Shown here: positions 13,680-22,215 of the stretch, piece after piece
How the letters are laid out: each line of letters starts with the position of its first letter
Position numbering within the stretch: position 1 is the first letter of the stretch
Source: Euryarchaeota archaeon UBA257
GTDB lineage: Archaea; Thermoplasmatota; Poseidoniia; Poseidoniales; Thalassarchaeaceae
Assembly (NCBI GenBank): GCA_002498985.1
Contig: DAJO01000031.1
Span: 29,059-60,139, forward strand
DNA length: 31,081 nt
Direction of reading: 5' to 3'
Translations under genes and position numbers: made by a program
The notes under the pieces: generated by a model
The model's database searches: none
What the model was told of the DNA's origin: nothing
The model's input: the letters and a program-made list of their open reading frames with translations, nothing else

Positions 13680-14888
13680 ATGAATGAGTTCGACTATGAT
13701 GCTGTTATAGTTGGTGCTGGGCCAATTGGGGGCTATCTTGCACAAAAGTTAGCAAAAAATAAACTGAAGGTTCTTATTTTGGAAGAACATTCGGAAATTG
13801 GTAGGCCGTTTCAGTGTGCGGGATTAGTAAACCCGAAAGCAATGGCATCTGTAGGATTAGTAAATACAGTACTCACTCCTATTTGGGGTGCTAGAATATA
13901 TAGCCCTGAAGGGACATTAGTAGAAATTGGTCATGAAGAGAAAGTTAGAACTTGGTCAGTATGCAGAAAGTTATTCGATGAAGCAGTGATAATACAGTCT
14001 ATAGAATCGGGGGCAGATATTTGGTTATCTAGTAAACCTATCAATTTAGAATTTAAAGAAGATAGCGTTGAGATAGAGATTCTAACACCTAATGGAATCA
14101 AGAAATTAACTACAAAAATCATTTGTGGGGCTGACGGTGCACATTCATGGGTTAGAAGAACAATGCGTATGGGAAGGCCTAAAGAAACCATGATTGGTAT
14201 GCAAATAGAAGTTACAGGATATATGGGGAAAAATGGAAAACTCGACATGTATACAGGTTCTGATATTTCACCAGGATTTTTCGCATGGGTTATACCATCT
14301 GGAGATACAGCAAGAGTTGGGGTTTGGAGTCAGACAAAATATATCGGAGAAAGATCATGTGAAGAACTACTAAATGAATTGATGAATAATAGCAGGTGGT
14401 CATTTAAGTTCAAAGATTGTAAAGAAGTAGGAAGATTCGTTGGATCGGTTCCGAGTGGAATTTTGAAGAATACAACATCTACAAGAGTTGCTCTTTTCGG
14501 AGATGCAGCAGGAATTTGTAAACCAACAACAGGAGGTGGGATTGGCCCAGGATTTGCTCATATAGACATTATAGTTGATGATTTTATAGATTTGATAAGA
14601 AAAAACAAATTAGATGCAACCAGTTTATCTAAGATTGATAAGAAAATTGATAAAATGAGAAAATCACAATCGAGAGCTAGGGCATTAAGAGATGCTTTTC
14701 TTTCCCATTCTACTGATGAAGAACTAGAAGAAATTTTCAAAGTTTGGGCTAAACCAGATGTTATAAAAATGATTAATGAGGTAGGAGAAATAGAAAACCC
14801 CATTCCATTAGGGACGAAAATGTTGAAAGATATTCCAGAATTCAGAAAACTTGCTGGGAAAGCAATAAAGGCAGTTTTATGGAGTTGA
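13680..14888 (+). CDS. Geranylgeranyl reductase family FAD enzyme
   Basis: A 402-residue flavoprotein. The N-terminal Rossmann motif is VGAGPIGGYLA, followed by EEHSEIGRPFQCAGLV, the second FAD contact and substrate-side Cys region of the family; the third FAD motif is LFGDAAGICKPTTGGGIGPG. These enzymes saturate the double bonds of geranylgeranyl chains, in archaea mainly on the ether lipids (digeranylgeranylglycerophospholipid reductase). That is the most likely job here, but chlorophyll-type or menaquinone side-chain reduction by paralogues is known, and MqnC is coded close by on the other strand. It follows topA by 40 nt and precedes the next gene by 4 nt, so it is co-transcribed at least with the latter. 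Confidence 0.85.
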   Translation: MNEFDYDAVIVGAGPIGGYLAQKLAKNKLKVLILEEHSEIGRPFQCAGLVNPKAMASVGLVNTVLTPIWGARIYSPEGTLVEIGHEEKVRTWSVCRKLFDEAVIIQSIESGADIWLSSKPINLEFKEDSVEIEILTPNGIKKLTTKIICGADGAHSWVRRTMRMGRPKETMIGMQIEVTGYMGKNGKLDMYTGSDISPGFFAWVIPSGDTARVGVWSQTKYIGERSCEELLNELMNNSRWSFKFKDCKEVGRFVGSVPSGILKNTTSTRVALFGDAAGICKPTTGGGIGPGFAHIDIIVDDFIDLIRKNKLDATSLSKIDKKIDKMRKSQSRARALRDAFLSHSTDEELEEIFKVWAKPDVIKMINEVGEIENPIPLGTKMLKDIPEFRKLAGKAIKAVLWS

Positions 14889-14892
14889 AAAA

Positions 14893-15993
14893 ATGGAAAA
14901 GTCAGTTCAAAGGATTAGATACCCACCTTTCGAACATTACGACATGATCTCAGAGGAAATTCCTGTAATTGAAGTGATACTGGAATCTGAAAATAAACCG
15001 CCACCACCATTTAAAATTGGAAGAGAAAATAAATGGTTTGTTGAATGGAGGAAAATTAATGAAAATGATGAGGGACTCAAATTAATACGTGGAAATGTAT
15101 CAAAAGAAACGTTTCCATTCCTAATGCGTACAAGGAATGGATGGTATATTGATCCGGATCCGATGCACTATAGAGCGAGGAAAATGATCGCCCCAGCAGT
15201 GATAATATTAATCTCAACATTATTTATGAGAGCCATAACTCCTGTATTCAGTAATATTAGTTTCATTAGTCCAATCTTAGAAATGTTGAATTACTCAATC
15301 AGGATAGGGGAATTGGATTACCCATTATTTTTATTTATAGCATTCCCTATATTTATCTCTCCAATGATTTTTAGAATGATTGCAAATATGAGAGATATCA
15401 AGAGACAAAATTTTCTTATTTCTAATCCAATAGAATCGCCAGATATTGAGATAAATAAAGGAGAGAATAAAATAAAAATTTCTATGGAAAAAATACCAAT
15501 GGGTCTCAAAATAATTCGAGGTAGGATACAAGTCGGAGTTGCAGTTCCCGAAAGAAAAATGATTCTTGATTCTCAGGGTAAAAAAGAAGGTGAGCAGACT
15601 ATTCCAGGTATGTCCACTGCACTACCTGCCAGAAGAATAGCCTCAGGTGAAGAATTAGGTACTGGAGTTGGCGAATCAATACCGATGAATGTAGCTGACA
15701 AAAGAGTTATGATGTTAGAGCCAATGAGAGTCTTAGACCCTGGAAAGTGGGTTGAAATGTCCAATAAAGAAAATCTATTAGGAATCACTTTAGAAGGCCC
15801 TGAGGAATTATGGCCTGGTTCAATATATTCGGGATTAATAGCTGTCCACTGGGAATTAATTATTGAGTTCTTGAGAAACGATGGGACAAAAATGAAATGG
15901 GTTAGACCTATAACAATGGATGATTACCATCATAAAATTGAGATTGAGAATTTACCTGTAAGAAGCGGGAGATTAGAATTATCGGATTTTTAA
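14893..15993 (+). CDS. Membrane protein of unknown function, linked to the lipid reductase
   Basis: A 366-residue protein I do not recognise. Residues 1-95 are hydrophilic with a Pro-rich KPPPPFKIG stretch and several Trp. Two membrane segments follow (about residues 99-115 and 145-162: MIAPAVIILISTLFM and FLFIAFPIFISPMIF). Residues 175-366 are hydrophilic, Gly/Pro/Met-rich and probably beta-rich, so both ends would lie on the same side of the membrane. It starts 4 nt after the geranylgeranyl reductase stop and so is almost surely translated from the same message, which hints at a lipid- or envelope-related role. Its end overlaps mqnC by 4 nt, convergently. No enzymatic motif is visible. Confidence 0.7.
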   Translation: MEKSVQRIRYPPFEHYDMISEEIPVIEVILESENKPPPPFKIGRENKWFVEWRKINENDEGLKLIRGNVSKETFPFLMRTRNGWYIDPDPMHYRARKMIAPAVIILISTLFMRAITPVFSNISFISPILEMLNYSIRIGELDYPLFLFIAFPIFISPMIFRMIANMRDIKRQNFLISNPIESPDIEINKGENKIKISMEKIPMGLKIIRGRIQVGVAVPERKMILDSQGKKEGEQTIPGMSTALPARRIASGEELGTGVGESIPMNVADKRVMMLEPMRVLDPGKWVEMSNKENLLGITLEGPEELWPGSIYSGLIAVHWELIIEFLRNDGTKMKWVRPITMDDYHHKIEIENLPVRSGRLELSDF

Positions 15994-17156
15994 TTTTGCG
16001 TAGGAATGACTGCTACAAAATCACCTTCATTAAAAATTTCGGTGTTAAGATGGTTATAGTCAGAATCTCTTTTAATTGGAGAAAATCCTGCCCGGATTAT
16101 AGACATCTGCAATTCTTCCTCCTTAGCTAATGTTTTCTTTGTCCCAGAAGCGGAAACCACATTTTCTTCCATCATCGTTGAGCCGGCATCATCTGCACCA
16201 GCTAAAATTGCCATTTGAGCAACACCGAGACCCATCGTAGGCCATGATGCTTGAATGTGGTCAATGTTATCGAAGAATAAACGAGAAACAGATATATGCC
16301 TAAGATATTCAACAGGTCCAGCACCTAATTCTATGCGGTTTCTACCGCGATTTCTCTTTCCGAATGAATTATTTTCTAATTGAACAGGCCACGCTACGAA
16401 TGATGTAAAACCAACCCTGCCCTTAGAAATTGCTTGATCTTGTAATTCTCTAATACGTTCCATATGAAGTATGCGGTGATGTTCTGTTTCGCCGAAACCA
16501 AAAACATTGGTTGCAGATGTTGTAAGTCCCAGTTTTTGTGCCTCAGACATAACTCTAAGCCAATTTTCCGCGGAACCTTTCTTAGGAGAAATATCAAGTC
16601 TGACATCATCAACTAACATTTCAGCACCGCCGCCAGGGAGACCGTGCATACCAGATTCTTTCAATTTCGTCAATACTTCTAGTGTAGAAAGATTACAAAC
16701 ATCTGCGATTCCTTCAATTTCTATGGGGGAAAAACAATCCAATGAGATTTGTGGATGTTTATTACGGATGTAAGAAAGTAATTCTAGATACCATTCAAGA
16801 TCTAGGTCAGGATTAACACCTCCTTGCATTAAGATTCTAGAGCCACCTATATTTTCTAGTTCAGAGATTCTTTGACTAATCTCTTCAAAGGATTGAGTAT
16901 ATACTTCAGAATGCCCCGGAGGTCTATAAAATGAACAAAATTGACAATTTATGGTGCAAATATTAGTATAATTGATATTTCTATCAACTAGGTATGTCAC
17001 GGAATCACCTGGTACTTGCTTTTTTCTTCTTTCTAGAGAAACGAACATCAGGTCATTAATATCTGCATCTTCGTAAAGAATGGTTGCATCTTCAACAGAA
17101 AGTCTCTTTGCATCAGGCAATAGTTGCTCAGAGAGAATTTTTTCCCAATTACGCAT
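15990..17156 (-). CDS. mqnC: Cyclic dehypoxanthinyl futalosine synthase (radical SAM)
   Basis: A 388-residue radical SAM enzyme with the CxxxCxxC cluster motif CTINCQFC (Cys67, Cys71, Cys74), preceded by VTYLVDRNINYTNIC, the family's typical lead-in. Further MqnC blocks are LMQGGVNPDL, LPGGGAEML, the glycine-rich GFGETEHHRI, SWPTMGLGVAQMAILAGADDAGSTMMEENVV, and AGFSPIKRDSDYN. MqnC cyclises dehypoxanthine futalosine in the futalosine route to menaquinone. CofH and MqnE are the near relatives; the SWPTMG and GSTMMEENVV blocks and the FYRPPGH stretch after the cluster favour MqnC. It lies 2 nt after pepP in the same apparent operon. Other mqn genes are not in the window. Confidence 0.85.
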   Translation of the reverse strand: MRNWEKILSEQLLPDAKRLSVEDATILYEDADINDLMFVSLERRKKQVPGDSVTYLVDRNINYTNICTINCQFCSFYRPPGHSEVYTQSFEEISQRISELENIGGSRILMQGGVNPDLDLEWYLELLSYIRNKHPQISLDCFSPIEIEGIADVCNLSTLEVLTKLKESGMHGLPGGGAEMLVDDVRLDISPKKGSAENWLRVMSEAQKLGLTTSATNVFGFGETEHHRILHMERIRELQDQAISKGRVGFTSFVAWPVQLENNSFGKRNRGRNRIELGAGPVEYLRHISVSRLFFDNIDHIQASWPTMGLGVAQMAILAGADDAGSTMMEENVVSASGTKKTLAKEEELQMSIIRAGFSPIKRDSDYNHLNTEIFNEGDFVAVIPTQN

Positions 17157-17158
17157 TT

Positions 17159-18478
17159 TTAACCCTCAATCATTTTACCGACTAAAGATTCAATCTCAAA
17201 AATCTCTTTGGGACATGAAGATGTTAGAATTACTGGTCCTTCATTAGTGACTAAAATATCATCTTCTATTCGAATCCCTATACCTGAATATCTCTTTGGA
17301 ATATCAATATCTGACCTCCAACTTCCAAAGTAAAGACCAGGTTCTATAGTTAACACCATTCCAGGTTGAAGTAATCTCTCTGGGCCCTTATCTCCTTGTC
17401 TACCACCACCGACATCATGTACGTCAAGACCTAACATATGTCCGGTTCCATGCATGAAAAAATTTCTGTAAGGGCCGTTAAAATTTTCACCTAATGCTTC
17501 TTCCAGACTACAATCAAGTATACCTAAATCGATTAATCCTTGTGCTAAAACCTTTGAGCTAGCGTGATGCATAGAACTCCACGGAGAACCAACAATACAA
17601 GCTTCAATTGCTGCTTTTTCTGCATTTAAAACTAAATTGTAAATTTCTTTTTGTGCGTCTGAAAACTTCCCATTAACTGGCCATGTTCTAGTGATATCAG
17701 ATGCATAACCTGAAATTTCACAACCAGCATCAACTAAAACTAAATCTCCATCATTTATTTTCATATTATTCGAATTGTAATGTAAGATTGTCGCATTATC
17801 TCCACCGCCAACAATTGAACTGTAACTTGGACAACTTTGATTTGTTGAGAAATGTGCTTCAATAATAGATTGAATTTCCCACTCACCAATGCCAGAGTAG
17901 GTTTTCATTATACCTTCGACGTGAGCGTTGGATGCTAAAATTCCTGCCTCATGCATAATTTTAATTTCTTCATCGGATTTAATTACTCTCAAATCGTCCA
18001 AAATTACTCTAGCATCTGTTATCTCCAGATTGGTTTTTTTAATTATTATATCGAGTTTTTCATCGAAACCAGTTACACTGGAAATAGAATTACAATTATC
18101 TAATTTATTCTGAACTATTTGCTCCAAATCTTCTATTGAAAAGGCTTCATCAACTGGCCAAAACGAAGAAGCACCCTCTGTTCCGACTCTTCTTCCTTCC
18201 CAAATTTCCGCACGTGTATCGCGTGGTTGAACAAAAAGACTACTCTTCCAAACTCCTGAATCATTAAATGCCATAAAAACAGCCTCTGGTTGCATCCAAC
18301 CACACAAATACAGCATGTAAGAATTAGCACGAAAAGGATATGAAGTATCATTTGATCTAATTCTTACTGGATTAGTTGGGATTAAAACCAATGCATCTTC
18401 TTTGCATTTAGAGAGAAATCTATCCTGCCTACCCCTATACTCATCCATAGAGAACGGCAGTTCACCCATAACACTCAT
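17159..18478 (-). CDS. pepP: Xaa-Pro aminopeptidase (M24B)
   Basis: A 439-residue metallopeptidase that removes N-terminal residues preceding proline. The N-terminal domain (residues 1-150) is the AMP_N type with SYMLYLCGWMQPEA. The pita-bread domain has all metal-ligand blocks: VDAGCEISGYASDITRTW (two Asp), HGTGHMLGLDVHDVGG (His), TIEPGLYF (Glu) and IRIEDDILVT (Glu). A dinuclear Mn or similar site is expected. No signal peptide, so it is cytoplasmic. The position 2 nt before mqnC and 42 nt after a PKD-domain gene indicates a shared transcript, though no functional link with menaquinone synthesis is evident. A start at the internal Met4 is possible. Confidence 0.93.
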   Translation of the reverse strand: MSVMGELPFSMDEYRGRQDRFLSKCKEDALVLIPTNPVRIRSNDTSYPFRANSYMLYLCGWMQPEAVFMAFNDSGVWKSSLFVQPRDTRAEIWEGRRVGTEGASSFWPVDEAFSIEDLEQIVQNKLDNCNSISSVTGFDEKLDIIIKKTNLEITDARVILDDLRVIKSDEEIKIMHEAGILASNAHVEGIMKTYSGIGEWEIQSIIEAHFSTNQSCPSYSSIVGGGDNATILHYNSNNMKINDGDLVLVDAGCEISGYASDITRTWPVNGKFSDAQKEIYNLVLNAEKAAIEACIVGSPWSSMHHASSKVLAQGLIDLGILDCSLEEALGENFNGPYRNFFMHGTGHMLGLDVHDVGGGRQGDKGPERLLQPGMVLTIEPGLYFGSWRSDIDIPKRYSGIGIRIEDDILVTNEGPVILTSSCPKEIFEIESLVGKMIEG

Positions 18479-18520
18479 ATGTTGACGAAATGGCTTCCTC
18501 TTATTTATCTGTGTAATTCA

Positions 18521-20068
18521 TTATTTTCCTTTAGACCATTTTGGGATAGAATTATTTTCTGAATCTTTTCTAAATCTGTAGAAAATGGAAGAAATTAAGA
18601 AAAGAAATGAAATAAATAATATTATCAAAGGATAAGGCAGAGAATCATTAACATTAGGATTAATTAATTTTACAGACTGTGAGGAGAAATCTCCATCATT
18701 ATCCATTACATCAAGTCTCAGAACTATTTCCTTATTATCAGTCTGGTTTTCGGGCCAAATTAATTCCCTGTTTTCACATCCTTCAAACATTACAATTCCA
18801 TTAATTGACCAGATACATCTTAATCCTTGTAAATCATTTTCGGTATCTGAAGATTTAGAACCATCTAACAAAATAAGATCGAGGGAATCAAGATTAATTT
18901 CATCACCATCATTTACATTTATACCGTTAATACTTAATTTCGATGAGGGTATGAGATTTGATATAGAGAAATTGTATTCAGTAGTAGATGATAAACCACC
19001 TTGATCTACTACTTCTAACTTGAGGTTATAATTTGCAGATATGCTACTATCTAACTCAAAAGATAGGGCCTCATAACCTTCATGGACAATAATACTATTA
19101 TCTCTGGAATTAGTACATGTCCAAATAAAATATAATAATTCTTCTGTCCAAATTGGATCCTCTGATGAGGATGCATCAATTACCATTGAAGACAATCCTT
19201 CAACAATGTCTGATGGAGGGGTTGTTATTGTAATTGTAGGATTTAGATTATTTAGTTTGAATGGTAGACAAGTGTAAAAATCCATGATATCTGAATCATC
19301 AGGATTAGATAAAAGAATGACTAATTCATACCATCCATCAGGCTTTGTCTCCATATCTAATTCAAATGAAAAGAAATTATTATCGTCAAAGGAAAGAGAA
19401 ACCTCATTTTCGATATTAGAAATTGGTTGGACATTACATGTTTCAGTAAAAGTTACATAACGCTTGACAAAAATTTGAGCCGAAGAAGGGTTACCTCCCG
19501 TAATATCACTAATTCTACCTTCAACTAGTAAGTTTCCATTAATCCAATCATTTTCTAATGGATTGTCAACAAGCATTGTATAATTTGAATCTGAAACATA
19601 ATTTTCGTTAGAAATGAAAAAGGGCATTTTATCTTCTAAAATTACTATTGAGTCAAAGGTAACAGTAACCTTGAATTCACAAGAACAAGAATAATAATCA
19701 TTTGGATTTATATTCATTTGCCAATCCATTGAGAAATAATCTTCACTTAAGGGAGTAAGCTGCTCTGATTCTCCATTGAATAGCCCCCAATTATATTTGA
19801 ATCCTGTGGAATTATAAATTTCCCAAGAAATTTGAACTTCTTCTTCGGAACTAACGACTGTGCCAGAAATAATATTTTCATCCTGAATTATCTCGCCAAA
19901 TGCAAAATCAAAACCTATAGAAACGTCTATTTCCTCTGATTCCGCAGCAACAGAATCAACTGAGAATATTAATAATAATACGGAAAATATCCCTATTAGA
20001 ATGCCTCTCATGCCTATTCCGAGAAGCATTATAGTATTGAATCCAATCCTTTGGAGATTCAGAATCAT
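18521..20068 (-). CDS. Membrane-anchored surface protein with PKD-like domains
   Basis: A 515-residue exported protein. The N-terminus has a hydrophobic signal segment (about residues 20-40, IGIFSVLLLIFSVDSVAA). The external part is Asn/Ser/Asp-rich and beta-structured; two PKD/Ig-like units are recognisable by IDASSSEDP ... LKLEVVDQGGLSS (about residues 290-375) and LLDGSKSSDTENDL ... LRLDVMDNDGDFSS (about residues 400-480). A single membrane segment near the C-terminus (PLIILFISFLFLISSIFY) is followed by a short basic tail, so most of the chain faces outside. The ATG at 20068 overlaps the stop of the upstream kinase gene as ATGA, which supports that start despite a longish n-region. PKD domains mediate adhesion or protein contacts; the partner is unknown. 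Confidence 0.75.
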   Translation of the reverse strand: MILNLQRIGFNTIMLLGIGMRGILIGIFSVLLLIFSVDSVAAESEEIDVSIGFDFAFGEIIQDENIISGTVVSSEEEVQISWEIYNSTGFKYNWGLFNGESEQLTPLSEDYFSMDWQMNINPNDYYSCSCEFKVTVTFDSIVILEDKMPFFISNENYVSDSNYTMLVDNPLENDWINGNLLVEGRISDITGGNPSSAQIFVKRYVTFTETCNVQPISNIENEVSLSFDDNNFFSFELDMETKPDGWYELVILLSNPDDSDIMDFYTCLPFKLNNLNPTITITTPPSDIVEGLSSMVIDASSSEDPIWTEELLYFIWTCTNSRDNSIIVHEGYEALSFELDSSISANYNLKLEVVDQGGLSSTTEYNFSISNLIPSSKLSINGINVNDGDEINLDSLDLILLDGSKSSDTENDLQGLRCIWSINGIVMFEGCENRELIWPENQTDNKEIVLRLDVMDNDGDFSSQSVKLINPNVNDSLPYPLIILFISFLFLISSIFYRFRKDSENNSIPKWSKGK

Positions 20069-21117
20069 CTATCAGATATCTGTAATTGCCACAAAAGTTC
20101 ATCTAACCACAAACCCAGTGTTCTACGATTAACAAACTCATGGCTAGCCTGTGCCGATAAGACACATTCACAGGCTGCAGCTGCAAGAACTGCAGCAGAA
20201 CTCATTGGGAATCTATTACCTAGTGCTGCAGCTAGAGCGGTTGCTGCGGCATCATGAAGGCCTATTTGTTGAGATGGCGAAGGTGCTGCACATGGTATGA
20301 ACTCTATATTTCCATCAGCCTCATATAGCGTAACTCCATCAATACCTCCAAGGACTATCATAGAATCCCAGTTGTAAGTCTTAATCAAACTAGATGCAGC
20401 CTCTTTGGCATTTTCTAACATTAAACGCCTCCTAAGTAGATCAAGACCTCTAATCTCAAAAAGAACTACCGTTGCTCCACGACTTCTTTCAAGGCCGGTT
20501 AATTTAGGGTCAACAATGGATGGTATTGAATGTTTTTTCGCACATTGAATAAGTTTTTGAGCACCTACATCTGTTAAAACACCCTTATCATAGTCAGATA
20601 TAACCAATGCACAACTATCAGGAATTGATTCCAGTGTCATTTCAACTAAACGATTACTAACTTCTATGTCCAATTCATCTAGAGGTTCCCTATCTGCTTG
20701 CAATAAAATCTGGGTTTTCTCAAGTAAACTCTGTCGACTCCCGAAAAATCTAATTTTAGTTAGAGTCTGACGATTGTTAACTGTCTCAATTCCATCGATC
20801 GAAATACCATCTGAAAGAAATTGGTTTTTGATGAAATCTCCTTCTCTATCGTCACCTACGGATGAAAAAACAGAAACGTCAAGTCCTAATGAATTTAAAC
20901 CTCTTGCAATATGTGCTGCAGCACCAGGTGATTCCTCTGAGCGCAAAATTTTCAAAACCGGAACAGGGGCAGTTGAAATCAGCCTATTGGAGTATCCATG
21001 ATGATATCTATCCAGCATTATATCTCCGATTAGAGTGACTTTAGAAGACTCCATATCATCCAAGAGATTTCTTAAATTCTTCAATATTTTCTTTCTTTCA
21101 GTCCGCCCCTCACTCAT
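20065..21117 (-). CDS. PfkB-family sugar kinase, HldE N-domain-like, altered active-site motif
   Basis: A 350-residue ribokinase-fold protein. The N-terminal block VTLIGDIMLDRYHHGYSNR ... STAPVPVLKI and the SVGDDREGDF motif are close to the kinase domain of HldE/RfaE1, which phosphorylates heptose 7-phosphate at C1. There is no nucleotidyltransferase domain. Two signatures are changed: the substrate-side GGAANVA is PGAAAHIA, and the GAGD anion-hole motif is GLHD (residues 286-289), keeping only the catalytic Asp289 and the first Gly. It may therefore be a kinase of other specificity or a weakened one. ATG 21117 is chosen because a TATA box sits about 21 nt upstream; the frame could start 18 codons earlier. 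First gene of an apparent four-gene operon. Confidence 0.72.
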   Translation of the reverse strand: MSEGRTERKKILKNLRNLLDDMESSKVTLIGDIMLDRYHHGYSNRLISTAPVPVLKILRSEESPGAAAHIARGLNSLGLDVSVFSSVGDDREGDFIKNQFLSDGISIDGIETVNNRQTLTKIRFFGSRQSLLEKTQILLQADREPLDELDIEVSNRLVEMTLESIPDSCALVISDYDKGVLTDVGAQKLIQCAKKHSIPSIVDPKLTGLERSRGATVVLFEIRGLDLLRRRLMLENAKEAASSLIKTYNWDSMIVLGGIDGVTLYEADGNIEFIPCAAPSPSQQIGLHDAAATALAAALGNRFPMSSAAVLAAAACECVLSAQASHEFVNRRTLGLWLDELLWQLQISDR

Positions 21118-21133
21118 GTTATCATTCCTCGGA

Positions 21134-21142
21134 GTATAAACA
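21134..21142 (-). promoter_or_regulatory. TATA box of the kinase operon
   Basis: GTTTATACT on the minus strand ends about 17 nt before ATG 21117, which fits a leaderless or nearly leaderless start. It supports that ATG over the upstream one at 21171. Confidence 0.45.
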
Positions 21143-21197
21143 CATGAATGATATTTTGCAACCGTCGACATGAAAACAAGAAGCCCCTCGTAGAGTC

Positions 21198-22208
21198 ATG
21201 GAACCATACAATGAGTGCTGGATTTATTCAGGTTCCGCTAAAGAAAGGTTATGGAATAAATCAGCAATAGGTCAGAAAACCAATGGAAACAATCTTTTAT
21301 TGAGTTCTTCGGAAGTTATTTTTTGTCATGACCATAGGCATTTAGATTGGCCTTATGAAAATTGGTTAAATGAAGAAACCAAAAAAAAGCCTAATTTAAT
21401 TAATGAAGCAATTATTTTAGAAGCTTTGAGAGTTCCAGGGAATAAAGTAATGTTAACTGAAAAATTAGGAGAAAAGAATGAACTTATTTTTAGTCGAGAA
21501 ACATGGGGTCTAAGATGGAATTCTAATTGCCATCCAAGAGTGGATGAACCTGAATCTGAAGTTAGATGGTTCCATTCATCCGAATACATTAACATGAATG
21601 AATTATTATCTTGGACAATTGATGTACAGGCAAGAAAACGTATTGCAGAAGTGTTGGTTGTTGATAATGAGCAAGCTGTAGTCACTTACAATATAACATC
21701 AGAAAACCCATTTGGAGAATTATCGCCTCCAAACAGAGATGATATTAATCTTATATTAAAATATGACAAAATTGAAATAAATGGAGGTAATTTATATTTT
21801 GGATATGAAAAATGGCCTTTAGAGCAACTGGGAATAAATTATCAAGATGGAAGAATAATCGATCAAATTACTGAAGAATATATCACTACAGATGCCAATG
21901 ATTTCTCAGATATCACAGATGTATTTTCGGATTTATTAGAAAGAGGCTTGCATCCAAGAACTGGATTCAAATATGGAACTGAATGGAGATGTTATGATAA
22001 AAAAATTGGCATAGATCATGCCCCCTGGTTAGTTGTCAGTCCATCAAACAAAAAGATGAATTGGGAAAGCGCTTGTCTAGCATCAAGATTAGCATCCGGT
22101 GTAAATAAAACATGGCTCCAACCATTGAAAATTGATGATGTTTGGAAATATCTAGGAATAATTAGACCTCCTGCAAAATCAAGATGGACAAATCCTATTA
22201 AAAAATGA
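21198..22208 (+). CDS. endA: tRNA-splicing endonuclease, two-repeat type
   Basis: A 336-residue protein whose C-terminal part is the EndA catalytic domain: LLERGLHPRTGFKYGTEWRCY with catalytic Tyr266, HAPWLVV with His274, and SRLASGVNKTW with Lys304. The spacing matches the Tyr-His-Lys triad of archaeal and eukaryotic splicing endonucleases, which cut the bulge-helix-bulge at intron ends of pre-tRNA. The N-terminal half (WIYSGSAKERLWNKSAIGQ ... LLLSSSEVIFC) looks like a second, degenerate copy without the triad, so the enzyme is probably a homodimer of two-repeat chains, as in Archaeoglobus-type enzymes. It is divergent from the kinase operon (80 nt) and ends 7 nt from the convergent protease. 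No tRNA gene in the window has an intron to test it. Confidence 0.88.
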   Translation: MEPYNECWIYSGSAKERLWNKSAIGQKTNGNNLLLSSSEVIFCHDHRHLDWPYENWLNEETKKKPNLINEAIILEALRVPGNKVMLTEKLGEKNELIFSRETWGLRWNSNCHPRVDEPESEVRWFHSSEYINMNELLSWTIDVQARKRIAEVLVVDNEQAVVTYNITSENPFGELSPPNRDDINLILKYDKIEINGGNLYFGYEKWPLEQLGINYQDGRIIDQITEEYITTDANDFSDITDVFSDLLERGLHPRTGFKYGTEWRCYDKKIGIDHAPWLVVSPSNKKMNWESACLASRLASGVNKTWLQPLKIDDVWKYLGIIRPPAKSRWTNPIKK

Positions 22209-22215
22209 AAAAAAA

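Noticed and set aside
20051..20257. Ala-rich 68-codon frame on the plus strand
   Set aside because: It is the antisense shadow of the Ala-rich C-terminal helix of the kinase, with no promoter or binding site of its own.
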